Shown here piece after piece: positions 26,001-39,900 of a stretch of 64,000 nt of DNA (positions within the stretch are counted from its first letter, which is position 1; every line of letters starts with the position of its first letter). Made by a program: the position numbers and the translations under genes. The notes under the pieces were generated by a model, which worked only from the letters and a program-made list of their open reading frames with translations, was not told where the DNA came from and did no database searches. This DNA comes from Channa striata (taxonomy: Eukaryota; Chordata; Actinopteri; Anabantiformes; Channidae): positions 6,419,001-6,483,000 of the forward strand of contig CM065181.1 in assembly GCA_033026295.1 (NCBI GenBank), in the 5' to 3' direction.

Positions 26001-29000
26001 CAACCTGTCAGTCAGGGCTGCACTCTAGGTTCATTCTGTAAATCGGATCTGAAATCCTCAATGACAGTCAAATGTAGAATTAGTAAAGTCGTTGAGGTTA
26101 ACCAGAAACTAAGTGGCTGAATTTATAAAAGACAGAACAGATAAAAACTACAAAATTAGCATTAACACAAGATTTTGTCATATTGTTTTTTTTTTTTTTC
26201 AATTGTATACCCTTTTTTTTTGTTTTGTTTGTTTCTTCCAGGTGCGTGTAGCATTTGAAGAGTTTTCTGGTCACGCCACCCAGATGCTGGCACGATTAGA
26301 GGAGATGCAGGAAACTGTGTCAAGGAAAGACTTTCCCCAAGACCTCGAAGGAGCCAGGAGGATGATAGAAGAGCATGCCACGCTGAAGAAGAAAGTCATA
26401 AAAGCTCCTATAGAGGAGCTGGATACTGAGGGACAGAGGTAAGAACACACAAATAATGGAGTGGTTTCTTTTTTTGCTTAAATTAAGATTTTTTTTTCTA
26501 CCATGTTTACCTATTGTCTTGGCCATGTCTTCCTTACATGAAATAAGACATCATGCATAAGGCATCTTGCAAAGCTTTACACAGAACGACAAACATAAGT
26601 CCATCAAATTTGACCCTAATGATAAATTCATCCCCAGATTGCTACAGCGCATCCAGAGCAGTGAGTCCTTCTCCAACCGTAATGGCAGCACTGGTGGCAG
26701 CGGTGGCAGCAGCAGTAGCAGCAGTGGTGTGTGCAACGCTGACACCCAGGGCCTGGTCCCACGGATCACCCAGCTGCTGGACAAGCTTCACTCCACCCGA
26801 CAGCACCTTCACCAATCCTGGCATGTTCGCAAGCTGCAGCTGGACCAGTGCTTTCAGCTCCGGCTGTTCGAACAGGACGCAGAGAAGGTCGGTGGATGAG
26901 TGGGGGCTTGGGTGTCGTTCAGTGTGAGCAGTGATGTAGTGGTAATCTATAACCACAGCGGGTGATCGCTGTAGGGCAGCTAACTGCCAATATAAACAAA
27001 AACATAATTACACCCACAGAGAAACATTGATTTATTCTGTGAATGGAGAACACATGAAGTCATTTTATTTTGGCCTTTAAACAGGGCTTAAACTTTATTT
27101 CATAAACAAACATCTTTACACATCGCCACATCTCAGAATAGGACAAAAGAGGGTTATGCAGGCTGGCTTCTTACTCTGACAGCCACCCTGACAACTCAGG
27201 TGATGAGCTGTCATATAAAATATATGCAGTGCAAAATAGAAAGAGACGGAGAGAGAAATTCAGAGATCCATGTTAGAGTGAGTAGAATAAAATAGCAGGT
27301 TGCAGAAACAGAGAGAGCTGCAGTCTTGGATACACTGCAGTAGTAGGAGCTTGTTGCTAGGACACCATAGGCCACAAGTTGTTCTCTAGGAGAGCCTGAG
27401 AGGATAGTCTTAATAGAGGCAGTCCATTTCTGTGTTCTGGCCTGGAAAGATGACAAGTATGTGCCCACTGCAGCAGCACACAAACACACTTGGTTTTATC
27501 CATACGGCTAAGTGCCAACTGTTTGTTTTTTTTACCTGCTCTTGCAGCTGTGGAAGTTATTGGTGCACTTTTACTGCGTGTGTTTGTATATGTTTTTAAT
27601 TTGTGGGCTAACCTCCCCCCTGTGCATCTGTCCTGTCATTCTCAATGCCTTAGATGTTTGACTGGATCATGCACAACAAGGGTTTGTTCCTGGCAGGCTA
27701 CACAGAGATCGGCAACAACCACCCCCACGCCATAGAGCTACAAACCCAGCACAACCACTTCGCTATGAACTGCATGGTAAGGCATACAAACTTACACATG
27801 CACAGTGGTTTGCAAAAGGAGGTGATACTTTTCCACCCACTTGGACTATCAAGCCTGCACCCTGTGCTATATTATCATATAGTTATTGTACTTAGCATCA
27901 ACCTCTAGTGCTGAGTTTGTTTGAGGGAGCCTTTACTTGTATCTGCATTAGTAGTGCATAATGAGATATCAAATAATCCTGTTCCTTATCCACAATAGGT
28001 CTTATGTAACCATTATGAAACTGTTGAGATGAGGGGTCAATCTAGCTGGTTGGGTTTCTGTCTGTGGAAAAGAATTAATGTTGACAACCCAGGAGCCCTC
28101 GCCTCAGTTTTCCTTTCCTCAATGCGATCAGCCCCCCTGTGTCCAAATTTTGTCTTTCAAGAGCTGTCGCTCATTTGTTTTTTTTTATTTTTGTCCTCTG
28201 AAAAGTTTATTATTTATGCACAGCACTCTCTTGTCTCTCCATGTCCTTCCAAACAGAATGTGTATGTGAATATCAACCGCATCATGTCAGTCGGAAACCG
28301 GCTGCTGGAGTCGGGTCACTACGCCTCTCAACAGATCAAGCAGATCTCAGGCCAGTTGGAGCAGGAGTGGAAAGCCTTCGCTGCAGCGCTGGATGAACGC
28401 AGCACATTGTTGGAGATGTCAGCTAGCTTCCACCAGAAATGTGACCAGGTGAGTCAGACTCGAATGTGCCAGACATAGGCCAGCAGCTGCAGAATATTTT
28501 AAAGCTTTGTTAATTATTCATTGAATCGATTTATATAGATGACAATATACTTTAAAAATGATCTTGATGTGTTTAGTGTGTTAAAAGGGCAGTATTTTAA
28601 GTTGTAGGAACAGCTGAGCAGCAGGGTGGCAGAGGGGCTGTTGCTGCTGCCTGTAGCCTGGGAGTTAGGACCCTTATGTATGCAATTTGCATGTTCACCC
28701 TGGTTTTCCCACTGGTTCCTCCTACAGTTTCAATACATGTATATTGGCTTTAGTGGTAATTCAAAGTTGCCCATAATTATGATTGTCACTGTGATTATTG
28801 TCTCTCTGTGTCATCTCCTGAGATAAACTAGTACTCTGCTGTCTGGCAAGTGAATTCGGGAATGGCTCTACCACCATACGACTCTTAATAGGAAAATCCG
28901 TTAAAATAATGATGTCTAAACAACTGTTCTTAACTGAAAAAAGTTTAATATCATTTAACAAACACAAGCAATTTTCAGTAATCTTTTTCCTCTCTAAACC

Positions 29001-32000
29001 AGTGTTTTGGGGTTTGTTTTTTTCTGTTTTTTTACAGGGACTCATATTTTACAAGAATATATGAAATAATCAAGACTTTCTAGCCCGAAGAGTGTAACTA
29101 AATTTTAAAACTTTATATATGTAGGCATCTTAACTTTAAACATATTGTCAGACACAATTGTGTTTTACCTTTTGTCTGTCTGTATTTATTAGTCATGCCA
29201 CTAAAGAATGATCCATGGCCTGAAAAAGCAGAATCTTAACTAGGGGACATGGGTGGTAGGACTTTTCCAATCCGGAATATTGCGTCATCAGAGCAGCCTT
29301 TCGTGTTTGTGAGCTAAAATAGGAACAGCTTTTTTTCCAAAGTTTTCACCCTGGTCTTTTATCCTTTTATACATACAAAGTTTTTGTGCCACTCATGGAT
29401 TTTGCTCTAATTACCATGTGAAAGATGTTTAAAAGGCAATAATCAACATTTCTTTGAGCCGGTCTATATTTGTTTGATTTTTCTTAATACCAGAGGGTGT
29501 ACAGAAAGTTTAAGGACAGGCAGATTAACAGCAAATTCAGGTTTATTTTGTCAAAATAAGTGCTTATGACCATACGCAACAGAAATTCAGCTTATTTAGG
29601 CCTATTGATGGCAAAGAAAGTGTCCCTTAGGTGATTTCTTGTACCTGTCTGACTAACACCCGACTACTGGCAAGAGCACAAGGATGTATACTCCACCACG
29701 CGTTCGTATAAAATGCTTTATATCTGTGTGACAGTATGTATAAGTGTAAGCATATGTTTCTTCCCCTACAGTACATGAGTAATGTGGATTCATGGTGTAA
29801 GGCATGTGGCGAGGTGGATTTGCCCTCCGAGCTACAAGACCTTGAAGATGCCATCCACCATCACCAAGGCCTGTACGAACACATTACAGCTGCCTACTCT
29901 GAGGTAACATCATATTTTAATGTCAAATTATAAATGTGGAATGTCAGCTTGTATGTAATGTATAAATGGATATATGAATGCGTGAATGTCTCTGGAAGTT
30001 ATCCCCTCAGTTTGCTGGCTGTTTGCTTTTGGATTATGTTTATGTTTGTAGGTCAAGTCAAATACCTATAGATTCTTTTCATCACTGGGTAGATGTGTAG
30101 AAGCTTTTAGTGAAGGATACAACTAATATTCCAACCTCAGGTAAGCCAGGATGGCAAGGCCCTTTTGGACAAGCTGCAGAGGCCTTTGACTCCCAGCAGT
30201 GCTGATTCACTGACAGCCTCAGCGAACTACTCCAAAGCAGTGCACCACGTCCTGGATATTATCCATGAGGTGCTACATCACCAGAGACAGCTGGAAAACA
30301 TCTGGCAGCACCGCAAAGTGCGCCTGCATCAACGTCTGCAGCTATGTGTGTTTCAACAAGATGTCCAACAGGTACACACACACGTAGTTTTTGCTTATGG
30401 GCATGCATGCCTATATTCAAACACATGGTAATTGAAGGACCAAACTTAATTGCCAGGTTTTTTTTTCAGTATATCATGAAAGGGTTAGACAGTAATTTGA
30501 AAATAGCAGGGTAGCCTGCTGGTTAGAAGAACTGTACTTTTAATAGAAGGCTAAATCCCAGCAGCGACCATATTTCCTATCAAAATGTTTATTTTTTCAC
30601 TCATCGTGCATTTGGAAGGGAAATTTGGATAAATCCCTAAAATGTAAATGTTTTTTGCAGAACAAATACTTAAAAGTATAATCAAATGGTCCAACATAAT
30701 AATACAGTTGCATACTGTCCAAAAATTATGGGAATTCCTAAGTGTTGACATGGCAACCATTGCCATGACAACCGAATTGGGTCATATGTCCATGCAGATG
30801 CTGTTCAGCAATGCATCCATTAATGGTGTGAAGCACAGAGTGAAGGGAGAGTAGCATGTAAAGAAAGGTTAGCTGTAAGGCCTCCTGCAATACAGATCAT
30901 TATTTTGGTCATTCCTTTTCTCACTCAAACTTTTGATGATCAGCAACAGTCTTGGCTCAACCACCATCTTAGGGCACCCCCTTGTGGTTGCCTGCTTCTA
31001 CTTATATTTGGGTCTGACTGCAGGTGCTGGACTGGATAGAAAACCATGGGGAGGCCTTCCTCAGCAAGCATACAGGTGTGGGAAAGTCCCTCCACCGAGC
31101 CCGAGCTCTACAGAAAAGACATGAAGACTTTGAGGAGGTGGCACAGGTAACATAGATTATTTCTCCTTTTATTACTCTTTCTGGTTAAATCTGTTGGATC
31201 ATTGATATTGCCCTTTAATCTTGATAAATACATGTATAAACTAAGTACAAATTATGGTCAGCTGTTTGTTTAAAAAAAATCATAGCACAAAAAGATGACA
31301 AACTATAAATGAGCAGAGTCATGTTTTCTCATTTTATTATTTCTTTGAAACATTGATTGTTGGTGGATATAAAGTTACATATGTTTTAGCAACAATTATG
31401 TAGTTAAGATTGTGATACTACAGATATTAGATATCTAATAAATATGGTAAACATAAAATGACAATTGAGTCGTTTAAATATTGTTGCATACACTTTTACA
31501 CACACTATTAGTCATAATTCCTACGCATTAAATATATATATATTTTTCATGGAAGTAGTTTAAAAACTTGAAGATCTTCAGCTTCACTTCACAGTTTAAA
31601 GAAAAATATTTTAGGCTTTATTCTAACTTTACTATATAAACAGCTAAAGTTGGTAATTACTGTACATAATAAAATAAATGTAAAATGTATCAAACAAAAT
31701 GCATTGTGTAACATTAAAATATTCAACAGCATAAAGAATGTTATATACAGTCACAGTAAAATGCTGTTTGAAATTGATGCATCATTAAATGTAATATAAA
31801 TATATTACACAGTATAATAAATCAAACATGTGTTTGTGTGTGGAACTCTTGCCCAGGATGTCAGCTGAATATTAACCTTTATCCCACCTTAATATAGCCA
31901 TTTGTTGTTGTTGCATCTTTCTCTTCCTCTTTATCTCTTCTTTACCCACACTGTTTCCTCTCAGTAGTTATTTCTGCCTAGCTCTCGTATCACTGCCTAT

Positions 32001-33924
32001 CAGTTTGTACTTCTCTGCATATCCTGTTTGTCTCTTTCTCCGACCCTTTACTCTTTTTCTTTCTGATGGTGTTTAGAACCTATTTAAATTGCCTCAAATT
32101 TTCTTCTTGGGTTAATCCAACTCTGCGTTTTCTCCCCCTTGCTGTAGAATACGTACACCAATGCAGACAAGCTGCTGGAAGCAGCTGAGCAGCTGGCCCA
32201 GACAGGAGAGTGCGACCCAGAAGAAATCTACCAGGCCGCCCACCAGCTTGAAGACAGAATCCAAGACTTTGTTCGCCGCGTGGAGCAGCGCAAAGTCCTA
32301 CTGGACATGTCTGTCGCCTTCCACACTCACGTCAAAGAGGTGGGCAGCTAGGATGATGTAATGATGAAGTGGATGGTGGGCTGTGTGTTTGTGTGGTTGG
32401 AAGCCTTTAAAGCCCTCTCAGAGCAAGAGGGAAATAATTGACTGTTAATATAGAATTTTGTTTTGCTTTGATACATTTTATCCATTTTGAAAAGGAGGTT
32501 TAGTAAAATGATTAGGTTATGGTGAAGGGTAGGATTTAAAAGAATTCAGAATAGGTGGCAGTGTCATCGGTATCATTTCTATTCATAACATTTCTGTCAT
32601 TAACTGCTTTCTTAATTGCATGATGCAACATGATGGCAAAGTTGTGTCACTTATTGACATAACATGGACATGTGTTTATTCTGAAAGAGAAAGTATTTTA
32701 AGAGGAGCAGACTGGAGGGGCCCCATGCAGTGTGTTTCTCTTATCTGACAATTTAAATATAGCACATAGCATAAGAACACATGCTCCAACTCATTTGAAG
32801 TATCAAACAAAACAATATTTTAATATTTAACATACAACGCATATAAAAACAATTTTTGCTGATAAATATCTTTAACTGACACATCCTGTAGCTCTGGACA
32901 TGGCTGGAGGAACTGCAAAAGGAGCTTCTGGACGACGTGTATGCAGAGTCAGTGGAGGCTGTCCAAGATCTGATCAAACGCTTTGGCCAGCAGCAGCAGA
33001 CCACCCTGCAGGTCACAGTCAATGTTATCAAGGAGGGAGAGGACCTCATCCAGCAGCTCAGGTACAGATTAATAGTCCTTATTAAAACTGAGACATGAGC
33101 AAAGCATTAACACAAGTTGAAAAAAATTCTAAATTCTAATTCTAAAACTTGAACTGTGACACAGTTAGAACCTACACATTGGAGACACGAAAACAAAACT
33201 GAAAATGGTAACTCCCCTGTTATAATGATCTGAAACCAGATGAAATTTCAGTTCTAATGAAATCTTTAAGGGTGTCTAGAAAAACTAGCATTGCTTGAAT
33301 AAAGCAACTATAGAGTTAAAAAATGTCCCTCAAAACCACCCAAATGTCTATTTAAGACAAACCAAGCAGTAGCAGTGAAATGAAACAAAATAATCCCTCT
33401 GAGCCAATTAGTGACAGTGAAAATGTAACACAGAAATTTAATAACATTTCTTAGTCTGTGTGCATAATCATGTTCTTTTAGTCTTTCTCTCACTGAATTT
33501 TTGTATTGAATAGAGCTTTGGCAGAGTATTTTATACAAGGACACTACTGGAATGAAAATATGTATACACTCGTAAACCATAAAGAGAACTAAATGTATGC
33601 ATTAAATAGTCTGTCGGTGTAAATTTTGACAGCAATGAGATGCATGAAAACCAAAAAAAGCAGGCACATCGTATGGGAGGAGGTGGATCTATTTAACCCT
33701 CATTATCAAATGCTATTTTTATTTAGAGGATGTTGCAATCCATCTTCTTCCTCCCTCTTCATCCACCCTCTTTTTTTCTCTCTTTCTCTGTTTTTCTCTT
33801 TCTCTCCATCCGCCTCTCCCTGGTGTATTGGCTCCACAGTGAATTCTTACATAAGTTTGCTTTCATAAGAGCGTGTCTACTTGTGTGGCAGTCTCCCTGG
33901 GAGGCAGCAGTAACTCTACCTTTT

Positions 33925-33961
<37 letters not shown>

Positions 33962-36900
33962 CTCACAAGAGAAACTATATTTGTGCACACGTGAGCTTAT
34001 GAATTAGCATTTTAGAGTGGGAATACATCTGTCACGCTAATTAATCAACCTAAAGCCAATCAAAATCTGTCTGACCTCTGCTGTTCCTGCTTACTCATAA
34101 TTTGCCTTTCGTAAACTCACTGGTGTCTGTGTGTTCATGAATTACATTTGTGTGCATCTGTCAGCTTGATACAGTGCCTCTAAATTTGCGTTTTTGACAA
34201 AAAGTAACAAAAAAGTGCCAAAATGAAACCAGATTTCATTTTGGGGTTCCCATTAGACACAGTATTTTCTTTCTAAAATGTTAAATCGATTAGCTGGATT
34301 TCCAATAGTTACAAAAATTATCCTAGATTTTTCTGTTTATTTACCCCATACAGCAAATGTGCCAATAGTTCATCATTACTGTTTTTTATTTAATTAATAT
34401 ATAAAAATAATATGTAGGAAATTTGCATTACCAAATAAAACAGGACAGAAACAGTACTAACAAATGTAACTGTAATGGTTACCATAACTAGATAGTGTAA
34501 CTAGAGGAACCAAAAGCTGAGAGTGCAACAGGTTTATTTACACATGAACTACTGATACAGTTATTAATTATCACACGTACTATTGATACTATAATACTCA
34601 GCACAGCGACCTGAGCTCTAACAAAATTCTTTTAAAAGGTATAACAATATTTACTCAAATAACAATATCATCTCAATAATGACTAGCTATACCAAAAATC
34701 TGAAATACAGACCAAAACTATCAACAGACTCTCAAACAGTATTAGGGCTGGAGATAGGTAAAGGCTGACCAAGATCAGGGAGATTCATCAGAACAAACCA
34801 AGATACTCGCAACCAAACTAAACACAAGGCTTTAAATACAAACATGCAGGGGTAAGGCACTGGGTGGGTGCACTGGTAACCAGTCAAAGAGGGGAGAAGT
34901 CTAGAATCCAGAAACCTAACGATGATGATGATGATGATGAAAGGCAAAGGGTGAGAAAAATGAATGCCTATATACAAGTTAAGGGTAGCGAAAAACAAAA
35001 ACAGGACAAAAAGTACCTGACTTATAACTGCAACCATACTGGTCATTGTTTATTCTGTGGTTTTCTGTAAGTAACCCAGTTCCAGGCAACAAGGAACAAA
35101 AACCTACTGCATAAGGAACCTGGTTGAAATAGAAATTGAAGATAATTCTAACTTAAATATCTGTTCTGTAAAATTGAAATTTTAAAAGTGGTTTTGTATT
35201 TGCTCTTCAAAAAGATCATGTACAATAGCACCATTTTCTAATCTACTGGTTTGATAGATTCCAGCTGAAGAAACTGCTGCAGGCTGTGCAATGCAGTAGT
35301 TCTCAGAGCACCTAGGTCAACTTGGCATCAGGCCTAACAGTATGTATAGCTGTGTGTGTGCCCAGTGCTGAGCTCGCAGCTTAATGCTTAACTGTGTGTC
35401 TCTATTCCAGGGACTCAGCCATCTCCAGCAACAAGACACCCCACAACAGCTCCATCAACCACATTGAGAGCGTCCTGCAGCAGCTGGATGAGGCCCAGGC
35501 CCAGATGGAGGAGCTCTTCCAGGAGAGAAAGATCAAACTGGAGCTCTTCCTGCAGCTCCGCATCTTCGAGAGGGATGCCATTGATGTGAGTCTTCTTGGG
35601 AAGAGAAATATGTCTGTGTTTGTAGTATGGACATAATGACATAATGAAGAATAAAAAAGTAAACAACAAAAAAAACTATACAAAGTACAGGCATTGCACT
35701 TAAAAGAAAATGGAAAGAGTATGAATTTGTTCCCATAAATTATTTAGGATTTTACAGCACAGTCAGTAAATATTTTGACTATGTGACTAAAATTAACGTC
35801 TGTGTTCCTTCCCCAGATCATCTCTGACCTGGAGTCATGGAATGAGGAGCTAACAGGTCAGATGAACGATTTTGATACAGAGGATCTGACATTGGCTGAG
35901 CAGAGGCTGCAGCATCACGCCGACAAGGCCCTGACCATGAACAACCTCACCTTTGATGTCATCCACCAGGGACAGGAGCTGCTGCAATATGTCAACGAAG
36001 TGCAGGCCTCTGGTGAGCATGTACTCTGTAAGGCCAGCACTGATTGGCTACGGTTCTGATTGACATGCTGTAGCCATCATTTTCAGATAGGTTTAAAAGA
36101 ACATCTGAGTTTTGTACTTTTGTCCATCTGCCCTCTTTGTGATGCTGTTATCAGAATCTGTTGAGTTCAGTAAAGTGGAACTGAAGAGATGTTTGACTGT
36201 TACCTAGTTGCCACATCAGACATCTGTCATCATCCAGCTGAGTTTTAAACAAGATGTTGATCATGTTCACTGTTACTGAACAGATTTCTGTGTTGGCTAC
36301 ATTAGTTTGATATTGATACTGTGTAGGCGTTGCGAGTCAAATTCAGGTCAGTGTTTGTGATAAGAGGCACCCACTCACTAACCATAATAACTCACCTGTG
36401 ATCTCACATGTTAATAGGTGTTCTCAAACTGCGCAAGAAATAGTTACATCACCTCACGTGTTTTGGAGCATGCTGATAACTTTGTTCATAGAGAAGTTCT
36501 TATAAAGGATAAAAGTCTTTCAAGTTATTTTACAATATGTGGAAGACTGGGGAGGAGTTAAAACTACAGCTAGCGCTTGGTACTTGGAGGGTTGCAAACC
36601 CTTTTATATTTTCTGTTATTTCTGCATAAATAAAAATCTATAAATGTAAGTTTACAGCTAGATATATTATATCAATTGAGACACATAAATACACTTATTC
36701 ATTTAATGTGGAAATAGTTTGCATTTTGAATATTTGTGCGTGGCAATAGTATATGATGCTTATCAGGTAATTTGCAATTTGGGAGATTACAGTCAAGTGA
36801 ATTAATCAGTAATTATTTGATAATGAGAAATCTGTGTCTTCACTATCAAAAATATCATTGTAATAATCTGGGAGGTCACAAGAAGCAAAAGGGTATTGTC

Positions 36901-39900
36901 TCGGCCTCTTTTGCAGTGACTAATGTCAATGTTCATGAGTCCCCCATTAGGAGAATGTTGGAAATGGTGCGCATGGTTCTATGAGCAAACAATAGTTTTC
37001 TCTGCATTTGTTCTACTTTAGTTTTTCCTACGATCACACTGTGTCTTGAAAAGTTAGATAAATTAATAGTAAGTGTATGTATGTGTATCGACGGCATTAC
37101 ATTACATTACAGAGTTTCTGTTTAGACATCAAAGGCTGTATACTCTATCTCCTCAAATTTTTCCCAGCTTTGATGGAGATACTCTGGACTATTGATTCTC
37201 CATTAGAGCATTTGAACACTTGGGCAACCTAGAGAGATACAAAGTTGTTTCACATGGAAGCGAACCAAGGATACAAAGAGGCCAAGAGACTTTTAAAGGA
37301 GCATTTTGGCAATGAATATAAAGTCTCTGTAGACTAAAAGGATCAGTCCTTAAGTTGGCAAACAATTAAAGTTGATGATAGTGAAGCGTTCAACTCCTTT
37401 GCCGTTTTCCTGACCAGTTGTGTAAATGCAATGACATATTTGGAATATATGGAAGAGCTTGACGCAGGCTGTTGTTTCTAAGCTTCCATACAAGTTGAGA
37501 GAAGTGGGGGAATGTGGCCTCTGACATTTAGAACAAAAACAAGTGCAAGGCTACATTCAAAGAACTAGTGGAGTTTGAAAATACTCAAGCCAAGGTTGCA
37601 CTGCACCCTTTGCATGGAGATGTAGGGGACAAACACAAAGAACACAAAGTGTCCTTCAAGAATCGAGCCAGGGAGAGCAGGTGGTACAAGAAAGTGTTTT
37701 ACCACCACTGCAATGCAAGTAACTATTCAAAAGGATGTGAACATAGAGCCCAGCTCTAAAAATCATAGAAGCCTTGCCTAAGTCCTGTCTTTTTTCCATG
37801 ATGGGCAAACTTTTAAACAATGTTAAAACTCCATGATTGATCATAAGGATCATAAGGATGAGATGGACTTCCTCAGGAGCAAAGGCATGTGCTTCAGGTT
37901 GTGTCATTGGACACGGGCTTGTTTATTAATGCTCTTCGACGCTGCATTGCAAGAAAAGGTCAGATTTTGGAAATGCGTTCAGAAAACGTGTCAAACTTTA
38001 TAGAGACGGACTAATACCTCTAAAGGTAGAATCGAGTGGATGTTTAATGCTTCATCTGGCTCTCACCATGTAGGGGTATGGGTGCGTTTAATTTGTTCCA
38101 TCAGGAAAATTGTTGGTGCTACACAATGTTTGGATATAAAGGGTCTGCAGACATTATGATGGCTTCAGCTTCACAGAATAAGCAGTTAACTACACCTTCC
38201 AATGATCCAAATGACTTGGAGGCACGCCAAATTAACTCCTTTTACCAAAAACTCAACCATCTATACCTCAAGTAAGTTTCCAGAAAGTGGATCTCTATGC
38301 ACACCTTAGATGGAGACAAGTCCAGTATATGGCAGACTTCTTTTGGAAAAATTGGGCTAAGGAATATCTGTCTGAGCTCCAAAGGTTGCAAAAACGGACA
38401 CATGAAAACTCTAATTTTGTTATTTGTACTCCTTTAAGATACGGCCACTTATTTACATACCTCTCTGTGAAAAACTACATTTAGCTCTATAAAGTTATTT
38501 ATTTCCAGGTAGCTTACTTCCAACTCTGACACCATACTAGTCACAACCTTATTTTTCCCATAACTGTAAGAAGATTAACCTGGGGACACTGTGTTGATTG
38601 TTGGTTATCAGCACCCTAAAGCTCATGGGTGATAGGCAAGATCATTCACACAACAAAAGATGAACATGGTCTAGTCCGCCACTATGTCAGGTGCTGGCGA
38701 CCTCTGACACCAGAAGAAAGAAGCCAATTAGAGACTGTAGGTTCTAATTTTTAGAAGTTATTTAGTAATTTAGTAATATTTTAGTAATTGTTTCCAATAT
38801 CAAGTTAATAATTATTTTTCATTTTGATGAAAATTGGTATGAGCCAATAACAGCTTTCTCTGTATTTTTTTTCTACTGTTGTATTTCCTACAGTCAAATT
38901 GTGTCTTGAAAGTCTGTGTAAGTCTGTTTGGATAAAAGTGTCTAAATGTACAGGTTAGGTCAGTGTTTCTCAATTATTTCCTGTTACGCCCCCCTAGCAA
39001 AAAGAAAACAATTCGCGCCCCCCGCCGCCGCGATTAGAGTCACGGGGGGGGTTGGAAGCGCTATATATGCGCTATATATTTCCTCGTCTTAGCTTTCGGC
39101 TGACTTTCTTTTGTCTAATTATATTCATCTCTCCCCGCCTTTCTTTTCATCCCTGTTAAAATCTCTTCATGTTGTCTTCAGGTTCGTTTACTCACTTCAT
39201 GTCGCCTGCTCGGTGCAAAATCAACCCGACACCATAGAGCTAATCCTCCCTGCGCACACTCTGACAATGAGAGCGCCACTGCCAACTACTGGACTGGATC
39301 TGCAATTACACTTTATTCTAGTACGGCAAAAAAAGCATGTTCCCCAGGGTCACACACGCCGGGCCCCACTATTTGAGAAGCACTGGGTTAGGTGAATTAA
39401 CGCTCTATCAGCATGTGGATGACATCATCGATGACGTCACAAGCCTGCCTTTGAAGTTAGTCTCACCATATAAGGAAACGACTGGTTTGTTTGCAGTTTG
39501 CAGTAATAACAGACGCACGTTAGCAAACAATTTGGTAGTGGAAAGCAACCGTGAAATTTTTTATCAGCCAGAAGTCTTTTTTATTTTATAATAAACTACC
39601 TCTGGAGTGGATAATTGTTGGACCACCAGTCTGCCTCTACAATGACAGAGCTGCACTAAGGTAGTACAAATAGAACATTGTTGAAGGCTGTAAACCAGAA
39701 CCTTATTTGAAAAATGTTCTGTGGATAGATGAAAGCAAAGTAGAATTTGTAGAATAAGAAGTGTTATAATGTATTGTATTGTGGCAGGTGGGCCTGCTTC
39801 GCTATATCTAGAGAGAGATGATTTGCCATTACTGATGACTTGATGGAGTTATGAAATTCGAGCTGTAACAGCAAATTCTACTGTTAAATGTCAAAGTCCG

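Larger units (their letters stand above)
33062..35410 (+). other. Intron 13
   Basis: 2.3 kb; includes a (GT)n at 33930-33959 and a (GAT)n at 34919-34940. The stretch 34500-35080 reads like old repeat debris but I cannot name a family. Confidence 0.7.

Noticed and set aside
39111..39395. 94-codon open frame
   Set aside because: Lies within the hAT MITE; chance frame.
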